Source of the DNA: Cricetomys ansorgei
Lineage: Eukaryota > Chordata > Mammalia > Rodentia > Nesomyidae
Assembly: GCA_026225945.1 (NCBI GenBank)
Contig: JAMJFZ010000199.1
Location: 72,397,501 to 72,461,500 of the forward strand
Length of the DNA: 64,000 bases
Direction of reading: 5' to 3'
The stretch's first letter is position 1, and each line of letters starts with the position of its first letter. Positions 36,005-47,596 of the stretch are shown here, one piece after another. The notes below the pieces were generated by a model. The model saw nothing but the letters and a program-made list of their open reading frames with translations, made no database searches and was not told the DNA's origin. The translations under genes and the position numbers were made by a program.

Positions 36005-36085
36005 TTTGTGGTACTAGGTGTCAGCCCCAGGACCTGATACACACTGGGCAAGTGCTTGACCACTGAGCTACACCATCAGCACAGA
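36005..36085 (-). repeat. tRNA-derived (ID-like) SINE, right arm
   Basis: Reverse complement of 11230-11325. Confidence 0.5.
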
Positions 36086-36548
36086 GTGACCCAGAAACAG
36101 GAAACTTGCAGTGCATATGTTTCACCAAAGTATAGGGTCATCCCAAACCCCAGTCTTTCTGCCTGACAGCCTGTGGGGTCCTGGAGCCTAAAAACAGGAC
36201 AGAAGGCGTGAGGACAGCCAGCTCTCTTGGCTCCCTGGTGCCTTTGGCGAGAGCCCCAATCACCAGCCTTCTTTGCATCTGTTTAGCCACAACTGGGTTA
36301 CACAGTCACTGTGTTCCTGTCTGGAAGCTCATGCCTAGAAAATCAAGGTCCAAAGGGAAGGCAGCATGGCGGGAGGGAGGCTTCTACACTGGGTGGCCAG
36401 GCATCTGTGGCCTTCACAGCCACTGTCCTCTTGAGGTGAATGAAGACCAGGAACTGAACACGGAGTTTCCTGGGAATGGCCAGGGCAGCTGAGGGTGAGG
36501 GGGCAAAAGGAAGCTTTGTGTGTCCTGGCAGGGAGGCCTTGCCACTGC

Positions 36549-36550
<2 letters not shown>

Positions 36551-36594
<44 letters not shown>
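36551..36594 (+). repeat. (CA)n microsatellite
   Basis: Right-arm mirror of 10716-10763. Confidence 0.95.
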
Positions 36595-36596
<2 letters not shown>

Positions 36597-37466
36597 GACA
36601 GAAGCAACAGGAATCCGAGTAGTCAGTGTTCTCCTGCCCGAAGTCAGAGGGACATCTGTCATCGGGTGAGCCTGTGGTGGGTATTCCCCGTGGGAAGGAG
36701 GGTCACCGTGGAGACCGGAGGCTGGACAGGGGTGGTGGGAAGAACCCACTGCAGGATCAGGGATGTGCATGGGCAGTTTGATGGGGTGTCTAGGTATGTG
36801 CCGTGGAAAGGGAGGGACCGTTGCGTCCATTGTGTCTGTGAAAATCCTGTCTGGACAAAGAGCAGGAGGTAAAGCTGTACTCGGCCAGAAGTAGCTCTCA
36901 TCCTTTCTCACCCACACGGGTCCCTCAATATGTTTTTGAGACTCTAACAAGCCCACTGTGGAGACATGGTTTCCCAAGATAGATATTTATTTAGCTTACA
37001 CCATGAGGTTCGTAAGGCTCAGAGGAGGGCCCAGGCATCAGCCGCACATAATAAGGTGTCACCACACATTAGGTCAGGGCAAGTGTGCAGACTCGGGGTT
37101 TCTTCTCTTCACGGAGCCGTGAGCCCCAGCACGGGAGGCCGACCTGTGTGCCAGATTCCTTCAGTCGGTGTCAGCTATCATATTGCACACTAACAGGACA
37201 GGAGGTATCTGCCTGCCTGGAGTGACGGAAGAATAGGGGGAGTTCCGGGACTGACCCTGTCAGCAGCGGCTCCGGGACCCATGGCCAGTGACTCTTTGAC
37301 CTTACTTGCTCTGATGTCCCAGAGAGAACCCGGAGACACCAGCCTTCATCATCGCTGTCCCCCTCCACCCACACTATTCTTCTCTCCTTTTAGCCTGGAT
37401 TCACAGAGGGCTGTGAGAAAATCCTGTGAGAGCCCCACACCTGGCACCAAGGACCCTGCAGTCCTC

Positions 37467-40400
37467 ATGGCCTCCAAAGGTAATAACGCCTCTTCTCTGG
37501 CTGTTTCCTGAGTGTGGTCTAGAAACTTGGGCCTCCACACTAAGAGCCTGTTCAGTCCAGGATAAAAGGGAGTCCCCAGAATGGACCAATGGGGTCTCCT
37601 AAACAGGAGTATAAGGTGTTCTCCTTCTTGGCTCTGTCATGGTGGCACAATCGAAGATCCCTCCCTTGCCTCTCAAAGGGGTCAGGACAGCCTGGAGAGC
37701 TGGAGGACTGTGGGCAATATGGCTTAGTGATAACTCCCAAAGTCTGAGGAGACCCCACCATACAAGATATCACTTGTCTGTGCTCTTTTTTGAACCAGGT
37801 TTTACATATTTGGCAGCTCCCAAGAATGAGTTCTTCATATCATATAAAAAACTCATATATTAGCAAGTGTGTCTAATTCTGTGATGAAACACCATGACCA
37901 AAAGCAACCTGGGATGAAAGGGTTTCATTCACTTCTACTTCCGCAGCTCAGTTCATCACCAAAAGCAGTCATGGCAGGAACTCAAAGATAGGAAGAGTCT
38001 GGGGACAGAAGCTGATGCAGACGCCATAGAGGAGCAGCGCTCACTGGCTTGCTCTTTTTAGTCCTAGATCGGCAGAAAGGTGGTTACTAATAACCAAGTG
38101 GCAGAGTCTTGGAATCTCCTCTGCCAACAAAGGTAGTCCAAAACTCTTCAGTTCAGCCTCAGGCAGATTTTTAGGACAAGACAAAAAGCAAATACATTGT
38201 TTGCCAAAAATATCACAAGCGTGGTCTCTAGACTAGTTGCTAATAATTTACCCCTCTGAAACCATTGAGCTGGGCCTCCATGGACCACAGTCTCTCAGCA
38301 CCACTGTCTTTCAAACTCTTCCTAGGATTAAACCTGCTTATAGTTCCTAGTCCTGAGTCCCAAAGTCTTCCACATTCCTCCAGAAAACAGCACGGTCAGG
38401 CCTGTCACAGCAGTAGCCTACTCCCTACTGCCAAGTTCCGTCTTGGTTACTTTCTATTGCTGTGCCAAGGTACCGTGACCAAGGCACCTCCTAGAAGAAA
38501 GCATGTGAGGGGCTGACACTTTCAGAGGGTGGTGGTTACACCATGGTGGGAGCATAGCAGCAGGCAGGCAAGCATGGTGATAGAGCATCAGCTGAGCGCT
38601 TACATCTGATCCACAGGCATGAGACAGAAAGAGAGAGCTAACTGGGAATGGGTTGGCTTTTACAACCTCAGTTCCATCATCGGTGACACGCCTCCTCCAA
38701 CAAGGCCACCATTCCGAAACAGTTCAAACAACTGGGGACCAAGCATTTAAATATATGAACCTATGGGAGCCATTCTCATTCAAACACCACAGCTAGCCTT
38801 ACTTACCCTGCATGCAAAAGGGATATGTTTTCCTCCAGCTGTCTTTCCAACTGAAAAAGAGCTTCCAAAAATCTCTTCCTGTCACTACCAAACTATTCGC
38901 CCAGTGGGAAGTGACAGCTCTGACATTGTGAGTTCTGTTTTCTTTGAAATGCTGCCTTCATCCAACAAAGCAACGTCACGATCCCATGAAGAGCTGAAAG
39001 CCCCATTCACAGACTCCGGAGCTCGTGTTGACATTCGAGAGCCTCAAGGCAGAGAGCCGGCAAGGTTGCCACTTTCTGGGACTGAAAGATACACTTTTTG
39101 ATCGTTCAGAAGGCATTTCATTTCACTGCAAAGCACCATGGCACCTCCCTGGTGTGTGAGTCTCTGCAGCTGCCATCCCATGATCCCACAGGCTGAGGGC
39201 TTAAAACAAAGGGCTATTTCTCTCACCATTGAAATCCAAAGTTTATGATGAAGGGATGCCATGTTGGTGTGGTAAGAGCACTCTGGTTTGTAGCAGAAGC
39301 CTGCTGAGTCTCCAGACTGCCTCTCCTGTGCGCATGGAGAAACAGAGGCAGGGAGGGACCAAGAGGAGGAAGGGATACATAGACGTAGACATGTATGGTG
39401 ACAGGATAGATACATAGATGATGGATGATAGACAGACAGACAGACAGACAGACAGATGGCATCATACACATTGTGTCTGTTGTGCTGTTAGGACCACACT
39501 CACATGTATGAGGCACCTACATTTATGGTGTCACTTAATCTCATCACTTCACTTCTTTAAAAGTCCATCTCTAAAACCAGTTGCCAGCATAAGAATTTTT
39601 ATATAAGACTATAAGGGCACAGCATTCCCCGACACTGCTGACTCCAACAGGGACGCAGTACAGATGCTGAATGCCTTGGCTGTTGCACGCTATATGCTCT
39701 TTGCCATTCAAGGTCTTCCATACTTTCCTCTAACCTCACTGTCTTTTCTTCCCAAGAACTGAGGAGACGCTTCATCCAGGAAGTCGCTGAGTACCTGCAT
39801 GGCTGGACAACAAGCCAAGGAGACCTGGAGCTCCTGCTGGCTAAAGATGAACCCCGGAAAGTGTTGGTGGCAGAGGCTGAACTGTCCAGGTCATCTCCAC
39901 GGGTGCCCCCGTCCCCAGATACACTCTAATCCCACATCCCTGTGCTCACATACAGTGTTCCTCCTGGGCAACTATCTTGGTAGTGATGGCACAGACCTTG
40001 AGTGAAGGCGTCTTTATCTGTCCCCGTCACTAAAGCCACTCAAGTCAACATGACTTCACATGACGCCTACGGACTAAGGACCACGGAGCGCCCGTGATCA
40101 CCAAATGTTCATTGTAGAATGCAGAGTCCCGCAGATGCGTGAAGTTCTTTGCCATTGTTTTATAACATAAGTCCGTGATATGACAAGATAGATCTTAGGG
40201 GAGCCCATCTTACAGTGAACAGCTGTCCCTCTCATGCACTGACCACTTCTGTTACAGGGATGAGGAAGCCGCACTGCGTAAGACTCTCAAGATGCTCTTA
40301 GAACTCCCAGGAGTGGAGGACAAAGACAGGCTTCAAAGAGAGCTGCAGGACAGGGAGAGACTTTTGGAAGCTTTTCCGGGGTTGAAAAAGAAGCTGGAGG

Positions 40401-41122
40401 AAAACATCAGGAAGCTCCGAGCTCTGGCTGACCATCTTGACCAGGTGCACAGGGGCTGCACCATCTCCAGGGTGGTGATGGACTCCACTAACACTGTCTC
40501 TGGGGTTCTGGGCATCCTGGGTCTAGCTCTGGCACCTGTGACAGCAGGGGGAAGTCTGCTGCTCTCAGCAACTGGGGTAAGACTAAGAACACTGGCCTCT
40601 GTGACTTCTGTTGCCACTGTGGCTGTGGAAGAAACAAGCAGGTGGTCAGATGAAGCTGAAGCCAAGCGGCTGATGTCAGACACCATGTTTACTATGCATA
40701 GGGTTCTTGTCCTTGGTAAGAGCATATTGAAACTTGTTAAAGATTCCTATAATGTTTACAACAATTTAAAAGCCTTGAGGCTATACACTGATGCCATTGA
40801 GATAGCCATAGCCAACCCTCACTTAGTAGCAGATGCCAAGATCTTCATGACTACTGAAAGAATGTCTGCCCAACGTGTGAGTCAGGTGCTGAATGTCTTT
40901 GAAGGCACTGCTCTGGCAATGACCAAAAAAGCCAGAATCACAGGTGCGGCCATTGCAGGTCTCTTCCTCGCAGTGGATGTGTACCGGCTTGTAAAGGACT
41001 CAGTACATTTATACAATGGAGCAAAATCAGAGTCAGCCAAAGAGCTTCGGGCACTGGCTCAGGAGCTGGAGGAGAAGCTGAAAGAGATTGCCCAGATCCA
41101 CAAGACCCTACAGGTGGCTTAG
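37467..41122 (+). CDS. Apolipoprotein L family gene, right copy (336 aa, three coding exons)
   Basis: This is the inverted duplicate of the left APOL gene. Coding exons are 37467-37479 (13 nt, starting MASK), 39757-39889 (133 nt) and 40258-41122 (865 nt). Splice sites are consensus, the sum is 1011 nt and the frame is open to a TAG stop. Exon 2 has one extra in-frame codon and exon 3 one fewer than the left copy, so both proteins are 336 aa. The hydrophobic hairpin (about residues 129-170), second hydrophobic segment and C-terminal Leu-rich helix are all present. Most of the protein is close to the left copy, but residues of about 188-268 differ strongly (see findings). The 5' untranslated exon begins at 37394 after a pyrimidine-rich acceptor. 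The base at -3 of the ATG is a C, so the start context is only moderate, but +4 is G. The gene is expected to act inside the cell on membranes and to be interferon-responsive, by family and promoter inference only. Confidence 0.88.
37870..38790 (-). mobile_element. MaLR element, right arm intron
   Basis: Reverse complement of 7825-8775. It is in the intron between coding exons 1 and 2 of the right APOL gene. Confidence 0.55.
39405..39452 (+). repeat. (GATA/GACA)n microsatellite
   Basis: Counterpart of the left-arm tetranucleotide repeat. Confidence 0.75.
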
Positions 41123-41214
41123 GGTCACCCTGCCCAAGCAACGCGGTGGTCAGTGGAGAAGATCTGGAGAGATTAGAGGCACCGAGGGATTTTGTGAGAG
41201 GGGGAATGAGATGG

Positions 41215-41590
41215 TTAGATTTCACTGTCAGCTTAACACAGAATTACACGAGACAAGAGTCTCAGTGAGGGGTTGCCTAACTCCAGCTGTCCTGTGGGCG
41301 AGATTTCATTACAACAATAATTGAGGCGGGCAAGCTCCACCACTGTGGGTGGCACTATCCACTAGGCAAGGATTCTCAACTGGAGAAGAGAGAGGAGGCT
41401 GAGCACCAGCAAGCGTGCATGCATGAATTCATTTCCTGTTGCTCTCGATGTAACGTGGCTATCTGCTTTGCGTTCCTGCCTTGACTTCCTCAAAATGACG
41501 CGCTATAGCCTGGCTCTGTAAGCCAAATAAAAGCTTTCTCCTTGTGGTTGCTGTCTGTTAGTGTATCTTACCACAGCACGGACCTGGAAG
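41215..41590 (+). repeat. MaLR-type LTR in the right APOL 3' UTR
   Basis: Inverted duplicate of the left-arm LTR. It was therefore present before the arms duplicated. Confidence 0.55.
41526..41531 (+). terminator. Polyadenylation signal of the right APOL gene
   Basis: AATAAA lies about 400 nt after the stop codon, inside a MaLR-like LTR that is in the same orientation as the gene. Confidence 0.5.
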
Positions 41591-41599
41591 CTGGGCGTG

Positions 41600-43380
41600 T
41601 GAAGAGCGTGGGATTAAGTCCGCAGAGCTGCGAGGTGAGAGGTTTGGAGTTTTCTGAGGCTCACTGGACATTTAATATGGATGGGTAGAGGGTGACTGAA
41701 AGGTCTGACATCAGCCTGAAATGAGGGCCCAGAGAGGACTAGAGATGGTGAAGAATGCCACGCAGACCTCAAGGTCATTTGTGGGTCTAAACAAAGAGGG
41801 ATGTGCAGGAGAAAGCCAATGGGGGCATCTATGATATAAAAAATATTTGTGGCAGAACGCAAAAGTTTGGATCTCTAGAATGCCACTTCCCATCAGATTC
41901 TTAGTGTAAAAGTGAAGTCTGAACAAGGTAGACCACAAGAGGCTCTTTGTTCACCTTTAAAACAAACGACCTGTTTTCCCCATGCCCTTGACCTCTCTTA
42001 TGTCAGAGTGAGGGGGAAGCTGCACTTTGTGCTGCGCTGAAGGAGCATTTAGCAGGGCAGCCCACAGATGACGATGGTCAACCTCCAAAGGAGCTACAGA
42101 AAAAGGGGTTTTTGGAAGAATTTCACTATCAACTGCCAAGAATCTTTCATGGAGATGACATGAACTAGCATGGGAAAATGAAGTCATAGGGTTACAGGGA
42201 AAGACTGGGAGATCAGGTCTATGGAGCCCAGCACTGGAGCGTTTGTATTTCTGCCAGGGACAGGTCAGGGACAGAAAACCAAATGCCAGCACCTTTCCCA
42301 AAGCCCAGAGACCGGGACCAGGGTCACAGCCAGGGTCCAGGAGAGAGTGTGAGTGACCCTAGAATGGAGGTGTAGATACAAGGCCAGGACAGCTGGGCTG
42401 GAAGGGGAGGAGCTATGGAAGGCACAACAAAGAGGCCTGGCAGAGGACATGAGAGGCAGAAGGGACACTAATCCCCCTGTTCAGACCTTGTGCTTCATGG
42501 GTGTGCAGGGCTCTGCTTGGGTGTGCCCTCCACACGCTGTCTTTGCTCAGAGTCCTCAGGTGGTATTTGGGACTCTCTTCTGTCCTTCACAAAGCCTCCT
42601 GGATGTCAGAAAGGCTGTGTGGCTAGAGACAGAGTCCAAAGTCAATGTGGTTGGAGGTTGATTTGCATAATGCCTGAGTCTGAGGAGAAACCATGTCCCC
42701 ATACCAGAGGAAAGTACTTCTTGCCTTGTCCAAATCAGGGCATATTTCTTGTCTTCTGATTACTATGGGTTGTCTCCAGGTCCCTTGAATCCGTCCACAA
42801 GCCTTGCTGTGTTCCAGTGTGACACTGTCACCAGTTGTGGTGTCCGTTAGCTTGGTGACCTCTTTCTGTTGGACCCTGAACTATACCTGCCAGGTGGTGG
42901 GTCAGGAGTGAGTGAGGGGTGGGAGTCAGCCTGGAGCCAAGGTGAGTGGCAGCTCTCAGTCTCATGGGACAGTCACTGACCTTGTCAGCTCCAGCCAGGG
43001 AATGGAAGGGCATCTCAGAGAGCAGACAGCAGACAAAATGAACTGGAGTTTCTCTCATGGCTGTAAGGGGTTGGTTCTCTCATTTACTTTTAAATTTACT
43101 TTTAAATTCTCAGAAATAGCTAAATGGCAGTCTAAAACAAGAATCCCAATGAGTTTTTTTTTTTTGACACCTGTTAATGAAGGACCACTCTAAACCAAAT
43201 AAGAATTGAGAATTGTCTAAAGTGAACCCTAAGACCATATGACCCACATAAGATTGCTATCACATGGTTACAGTTGACCATGGAGCACAGATAGTTAAAA
43301 ACGAGTCAAGGAAAACATCCACCAGACAGGTCTAGGAGAGATTCAAGCTTGAAGTTTCTAATCCTGTGGATGAACTATTG
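41600..43380. other. Intergenic stretch downstream of the right APOL gene
   Basis: No recognisable gene or clear repeat, apart from a T-run at 43156-43165. Confidence 0.3.
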
Positions 43381-43384
43381 TCAT

Positions 43385-43590
43385 GTGTTATGGAAGTTTT
43401 AGTTATGTATAAAATAGTTGTTTTGTGCACTGCTGAGTGAAAGGTTGCTTAGGTCTTGGCGTTTTGTATGGTCTGCGGGTGTTGGATTTATGAGGGGGAT
43501 GTTTGATTACTCGAGATCTGCATATGCTGTCAGTAGACCACCTTAGGCGTTCTGGATCAATAAAAACACCTGAACTCAATCTCTCGGATT
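43385..43590 (+). repeat. LTR-like dispersed repeat X, copy 3
   Basis: Same core as copy 1, with an intact AATAAA at about 43560, consistent with an LTR in plus orientation. Confidence 0.5.
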
Positions 43591-43879
43591 CCACTGACCC
43601 GTATGGCACTTGCCAGTTTAGCAGTTACCTCTGTTGAGGTCCAGTACATTTTGTGCCTATGAAAATGCCTCCGTGGTCTTCTTAGCAGAACTGCCGCAGT
43701 AGGTGCATTGCTACAAATGGTGCCCAACATGGTAGGCAGAAAGTAAAGACATCGTGTGAGCTACATCCAACATGCAGACAAGGGAGAAAAAGAAATTCCC
43801 AACCTCCCAAGTTCAGGGTTACACATTTGCACCACCACACCAGACTGTTGTTTTAAAATGCTTCCCTTGGCCCAACAAG

Positions 43880-44245
43880 CCAACGTCAGAGAGCTGATGG
43901 ATTGATTACTTGACATGAAGAACTAAAAGGAAGAAAGGTGTGTTTTGCTGTGTCAGGAGCTTCCATCTGCCGTGGTGGGGCAGACACTGGGGGAAGCTCC
44001 AAACATAATGGAGTGGAGCAGTAATGGGGGAGGTAGGGATACACGAAAACACATTCCCCGTAATGATCAATGTCCTACCACCTCCCCTAGTCCGTTTATT
44101 TGAATCTTGAATCCATCAGTGGATTCATCCACACATTGGGCCAGAACCTTCTGGGAACGCCCTCACAGGCACATTCAGAGATATGTTTTCCTCATCTCCT
44201 AGTCATTTGTCAGCTCACTCAGATTAAAAACTAACGTGACTTATC
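43880..44245 (-). repeat. MaLR-like LTR
   Basis: Contains the antisense MaLR pattern (ATCAGTGGATTCATCC, CGCCCTCACAGGCACATTCAG). Confidence 0.45.
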
Positions 44246-44264
44246 ACACCATTGAAAGTTGCAC

Positions 44265-44660
44265 TCAAAGACACAAAGGCACTTCCTTTCCCACCCCCGG
44301 GACTGAAGGACATGACAATGGTTCTGCCTCCAAAGTGCCCTGGTTTATGAGTCTTGTCCCATGGTCATTCCACAACACCACAGGCTGGGCAGCTGACAGA
44401 AAGGACTCTGGTGTCTCTCAGCTCTGAAGCCAAGGTTCATGATGAAAGGGTAGAATGGTTGGCTCTGGTGAGGGAGAGGTTGGCAGAGGGAGCTGCTCAA
44501 ATGTCTACACATGACTTAACCTGTGTGCAGATGAGGGGGTGCTGTCTCTTTCTGCTGTCATAAGGACCCCAGGCCTACAGATTAGAGCCTAGCAACCAAT
44601 AGTTACGACTTCATTTTACATGTGAATTTGAGGGCACAATTCAGTCCCCAACACTGGTGA
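44265..44660 (-). repeat. Old MLT1/MST-like LTR fragment
   Basis: Blocks such as CTCTGGTGTCTCTCAG, CATAAGGACCCCAGG and GAGGGCACAATTCAGTCC fit an old MaLR LTR in antisense. It lies just upstream of the orphan APOL exon. Confidence 0.4.
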
Positions 44661-44755
44661 CCCACTCAGAAGTGCTCCACATGATTGGTACTCGATGACA
44701 TTCACACTAAAGCATTAATTTCTATAACTCTATACTTTTTTTCTTTCCCAAATAG

Positions 44756-44881
44756 AGAGCAGACGCTTCGTGGAGAAAGCCATTGGGGAACTTGTAGACA
44801 CACTGAGTAGAGAGGACCGTCAGATCCTGCCGAGTGACAATCAAGTCTGGGAGGCATCACAGAGGAGGCTGAAATGTCCAG
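44756..44881 (+). pseudogene. Orphan APOL exon 2 (frameshifted relic)
   Basis: A pyrimidine-rich tract and AG acceptor precede a segment that reads SRRFVEKAIGELVDTLSRED and ends in the family's typical donor context (TGTCCAG followed by GTCACC). This is an APOL second coding exon. It is 126 nt, where 127, 130 or 133 nt would keep phase. The end only matches the family (EEAEMS) in another frame, so there is a one-base indel near 44850. No APOL exon 3 is visible downstream on this strand before 52 kb. The upstream sequence (about 44265-44660) is an old LTR-like repeat resembling the one in the right gene's intron before its exon 2, which supports descent from an older APOL duplication. Confidence 0.7.
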
Positions 44882-45309
44882 GTCACCTCCATGGGGCTCC
44901 TGTCATAGCCCCCACATCCCCTGTCTGCATGGTTCCCTCTGAGCAGGCACACTTCCTTCGGTCAGTCCTGAGTGTCACTTGGTGTTACTCACCAGTCCAT
45001 GGAGGAGTATTTTCTCAAGGTATTCCCTGGGTTAGTCCACGTAGATACACTTTATCATACTGCAGATTCCAAGAAAGGCCTACCTCCAATGCACTAGACT
45101 GAACCAGCTCCTCAAATATGCATTTGCTAGAATTACTGATCACTTTGGGAAAGGCTGCTCCAGAGAGATCAGTCTCACTCAATCTTCAATTCACAGGCAA
45201 TATGCAGCCAGGTCCTTAGACAGGAAGTGATATGTGTAGTAGTATGACTACGGGGCAGCTCACCAAGGAAGACACAGAGGCACAATCATACGTGCAAGCC
45301 CTGCCAGAC

Positions 45310-45566
45310 CTCAGCAGAGGGAACCACCATCATGGCCAACACCATACTCAACAGTGGAACCCTGAGCATCTAAGCTCAGGTGTTCTTATTGATTCAGAAC
45401 TCCTCGGGTGTTCCACTGATAGCACGTGCAGATCATTAGCAATTAACTTCCCCCATATAAATCCAACACCTGCAGACAATACAAAACACCAAGACCTAGG
45501 CAGACCTTCACCCAACAGTGCATAAAACAGTATTTTAAACACAACTAAAAATAAACTTCTACAATA
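45310..45566 (-). repeat. LTR-like dispersed repeat X, copy 4
   Basis: Matches copy 2 closely, including the GCAGAGGGAACCAC stretch at its outer end. Confidence 0.5.
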
Positions 45567-45834
45567 GATATGAAAGCTGTATCCCCTAGCTCCCAGTAGA
45601 ATCGTGTTCCCCATGAACCTTGATGAGCCAGGGTTCCACTGTGCACGTTGTTCTCCGCATTCCAGTCTTCCCGACTCCCACCAGAACATCCCATGAGGCT
45701 CTTCTTACAGTGCTTTAGGGCTTCTCTAGCCCACAGACCCTAAGTTGTCCACATTCCTCCAACAAGCCAGTTCCAAAACACTACAAATCATGTAATTGGG
45801 TTGTCATAGCAACGCCCTACTCCTTGGAACCACT

Positions 45835-46150
45835 CTCTGTATCAGTTGCTTTTCTCATTGCTGTGACAAAATGCCTGATGAAAGAATAGCTAAAGAAAGC
45901 GCAGTTCATTTTGCCCCACAGCTTGAGAGTGCAGCATTCCATGGCTGGGAAGTCACGTGGCAGAAATCTGAGCCAACTGGTCATATTGCATCTGTTAATG
46001 CTCTATCACTTCATGCATCCAGCTTATCGGATGGTGCCACCTAGTGGATCTTCCCTCCTCGCTTAAACTTCTCTGGGAATGACCTCTTAGGCTGCCAGTG
46101 GTGTGTCTCCTAGGTGATTCCAAATCACATCAAGTTGACAGTGAAGATAA
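45835..46150 (-). repeat. MaLR-like LTR (ORR1/MT type)
   Basis: GTTGCTTTTCTCATTGCTGT at one end and CATCAAGTTGACAGTGAAGA at the other are the antisense ends of a rodent MaLR LTR. Confidence 0.55.
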
Positions 46151-46735
46151 ACCAAGACAGATGCCAACATCAGCAGCTGGTGGAGCAGTTCTAGTGTGCC
46201 TAGGTTTCAGTCAAAGAAAGAATCTTTTCAACTTAAATATATTGCCCAGAGTTCTTCTTGGGTGTTGATCACACATCGCCTTCAAGGCTTCCCTAAGGTA
46301 CCCAAAACCCTAGTGATCATGGCACGGGGGCATGGTGGAGGAAAGCTGCTCACTTTGAGGCATCCAAGAAGCATAAGGGACCAACAGGAAAGAGCCAGGA
46401 CCAGGATAACCCTTAAGGGCATGCCCCCACCTCGAAATGCTTTGCAGTTCTTTAAACTCTTATGGCAGTCAGAGCCTGCAGTCCCTGGGTTTGACTCCTG
46501 TGCCTTTGCCTCCACTCTCTGAACTCTCTACCACTTCTCCATCTTCTCCTACTGCTGACAACCCTGGTCCTCATCCGCCACAGCTCTTGCCCCCAGTTGC
46601 TAACTTGGCCTCTTCCTTGGCATCTCTCGCTGCTGTCATCTCTACTGCTGTGGCCCCTGATGCTATTGCTGCACCTTTCTGTCGCCGGTGGCCTCAGTCC
46701 AGGATAAAGACTTTGGGTTGGAGACCACTCAAGAC
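46150..46735 (+). other. Possible retrocopy or non-coding sequence
   Basis: GC-balanced, coding-like composition rich in Ser/Pro/Ala codons near 46490-46690, but no family recognised and the frame is broken. Confidence 0.2.
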
Positions 46736-46972
46736 ACTCCTTACTGGGGAGCCGAGAAGATGGCTGTCAGTGAAGTGCTTGCCACTCAAGCATGAGGGCG
46801 CAAGTTCAGATCCCTGGCGCTCATCTAGACAGCCAGGCACAGTGGTGTGGCACCCGCCTGCAGTCCCAGTGTTGGAGAGGCAGGAGTGAGGTGAGATTGG
46901 CTGGGGCTTGCTTGCCAGGCAAGTCTAGCTGAATCAATGAACTCCGGATCCAGTGAGAGACCTTGTCTCAAA
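46735..46972 (+). repeat. B4-like composite SINE
   Basis: A tRNA-like head (GAAGTGCTTGCC..., AAGTTCAGATCCCTGG) is followed by a B1-like body and an A-rich end. Confidence 0.45.
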
Positions 46973-46974
46973 AA

Positions 46975-47155
46975 TAAGGGCCAGGGAGATGACCCAGCAG
47001 GTAAGAGAATCTGCTGCAAAGCCCGAGGACCTGAGTTCAATCCCCGGGACCCACACAGTGGAAGGAAATAACTGACTCCTACAAGTTATCCTCTGACTTC
47101 CACCTGACCCTCACACACACACACATCTGCAAACAAATAAAACGTGAGGATAATA
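46975..47155 (+). repeat. B3 SINE
   Basis: GGGAGATGACCCAGCAGGTAAG, GACCTGAGTTCAATCCCCGGGACCC and a (CA)n-ATAAA tail. Confidence 0.75.
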
Positions 47156-47382
47156 ATAAGGTAGAGAAGGAACTGACATTGGTCTCTGACCTCCAACACG
47201 CACTCATACATATGAAAAAAATCATCATTGGCACCTAATGTTGCAACAGCAAGGTGGTCACACACAAGATAATCTAGCCAATATAGAAAGTGGTTTGGTT
47301 ATACAGTACGAAAGGGGTCTGGTGTGGGCATGGTATGCAAATTGGGTGATTGTGATATACATTGATTAAAGGCCTTTCTAAA

Positions 47383-47397
47383 AAAGAAGAGGAGGGG

Positions 47398-47430
<33 letters not shown>

Positions 47431-47521
47431 AGAGGAGGAAGAGGAAGAGGAGGAAGAAGAGGAGGAGGAGGAAGAGGAGGAGGAAGAGGAGGAAGAGGAG
47501 GAAGAGGAGGAGGAGGAAGAA

Positions 47522-47556
<35 letters not shown>

Positions 47557-47596
47557 AGAGGAAGAAGAGGAAGAAGAGGAAGAAGAGGAGGAGGAA
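47383..47596 (+). repeat. (GAA/GGA)n polypurine tract, about 214 bp
   Basis: Nearly uninterrupted A/G sequence of GAGGA and GAAGA units. Confidence 0.97.

Larger units (their letters stand above)
33603..41600 (-). repeat. Right arm of the large inverted duplication (outer part)
   Basis: Reverse complement of about 5060-13730; see that entry. The homology stops at about 33603, where the left arm passes into B1 and simple-repeat sequence. Confidence 0.9.

Noticed and set aside
44770..45102. 110-codon frame starting in the orphan APOL exon
   Set aside because: It reads through the splice donor into intron-like sequence; only 44756-44881 resembles APOL.
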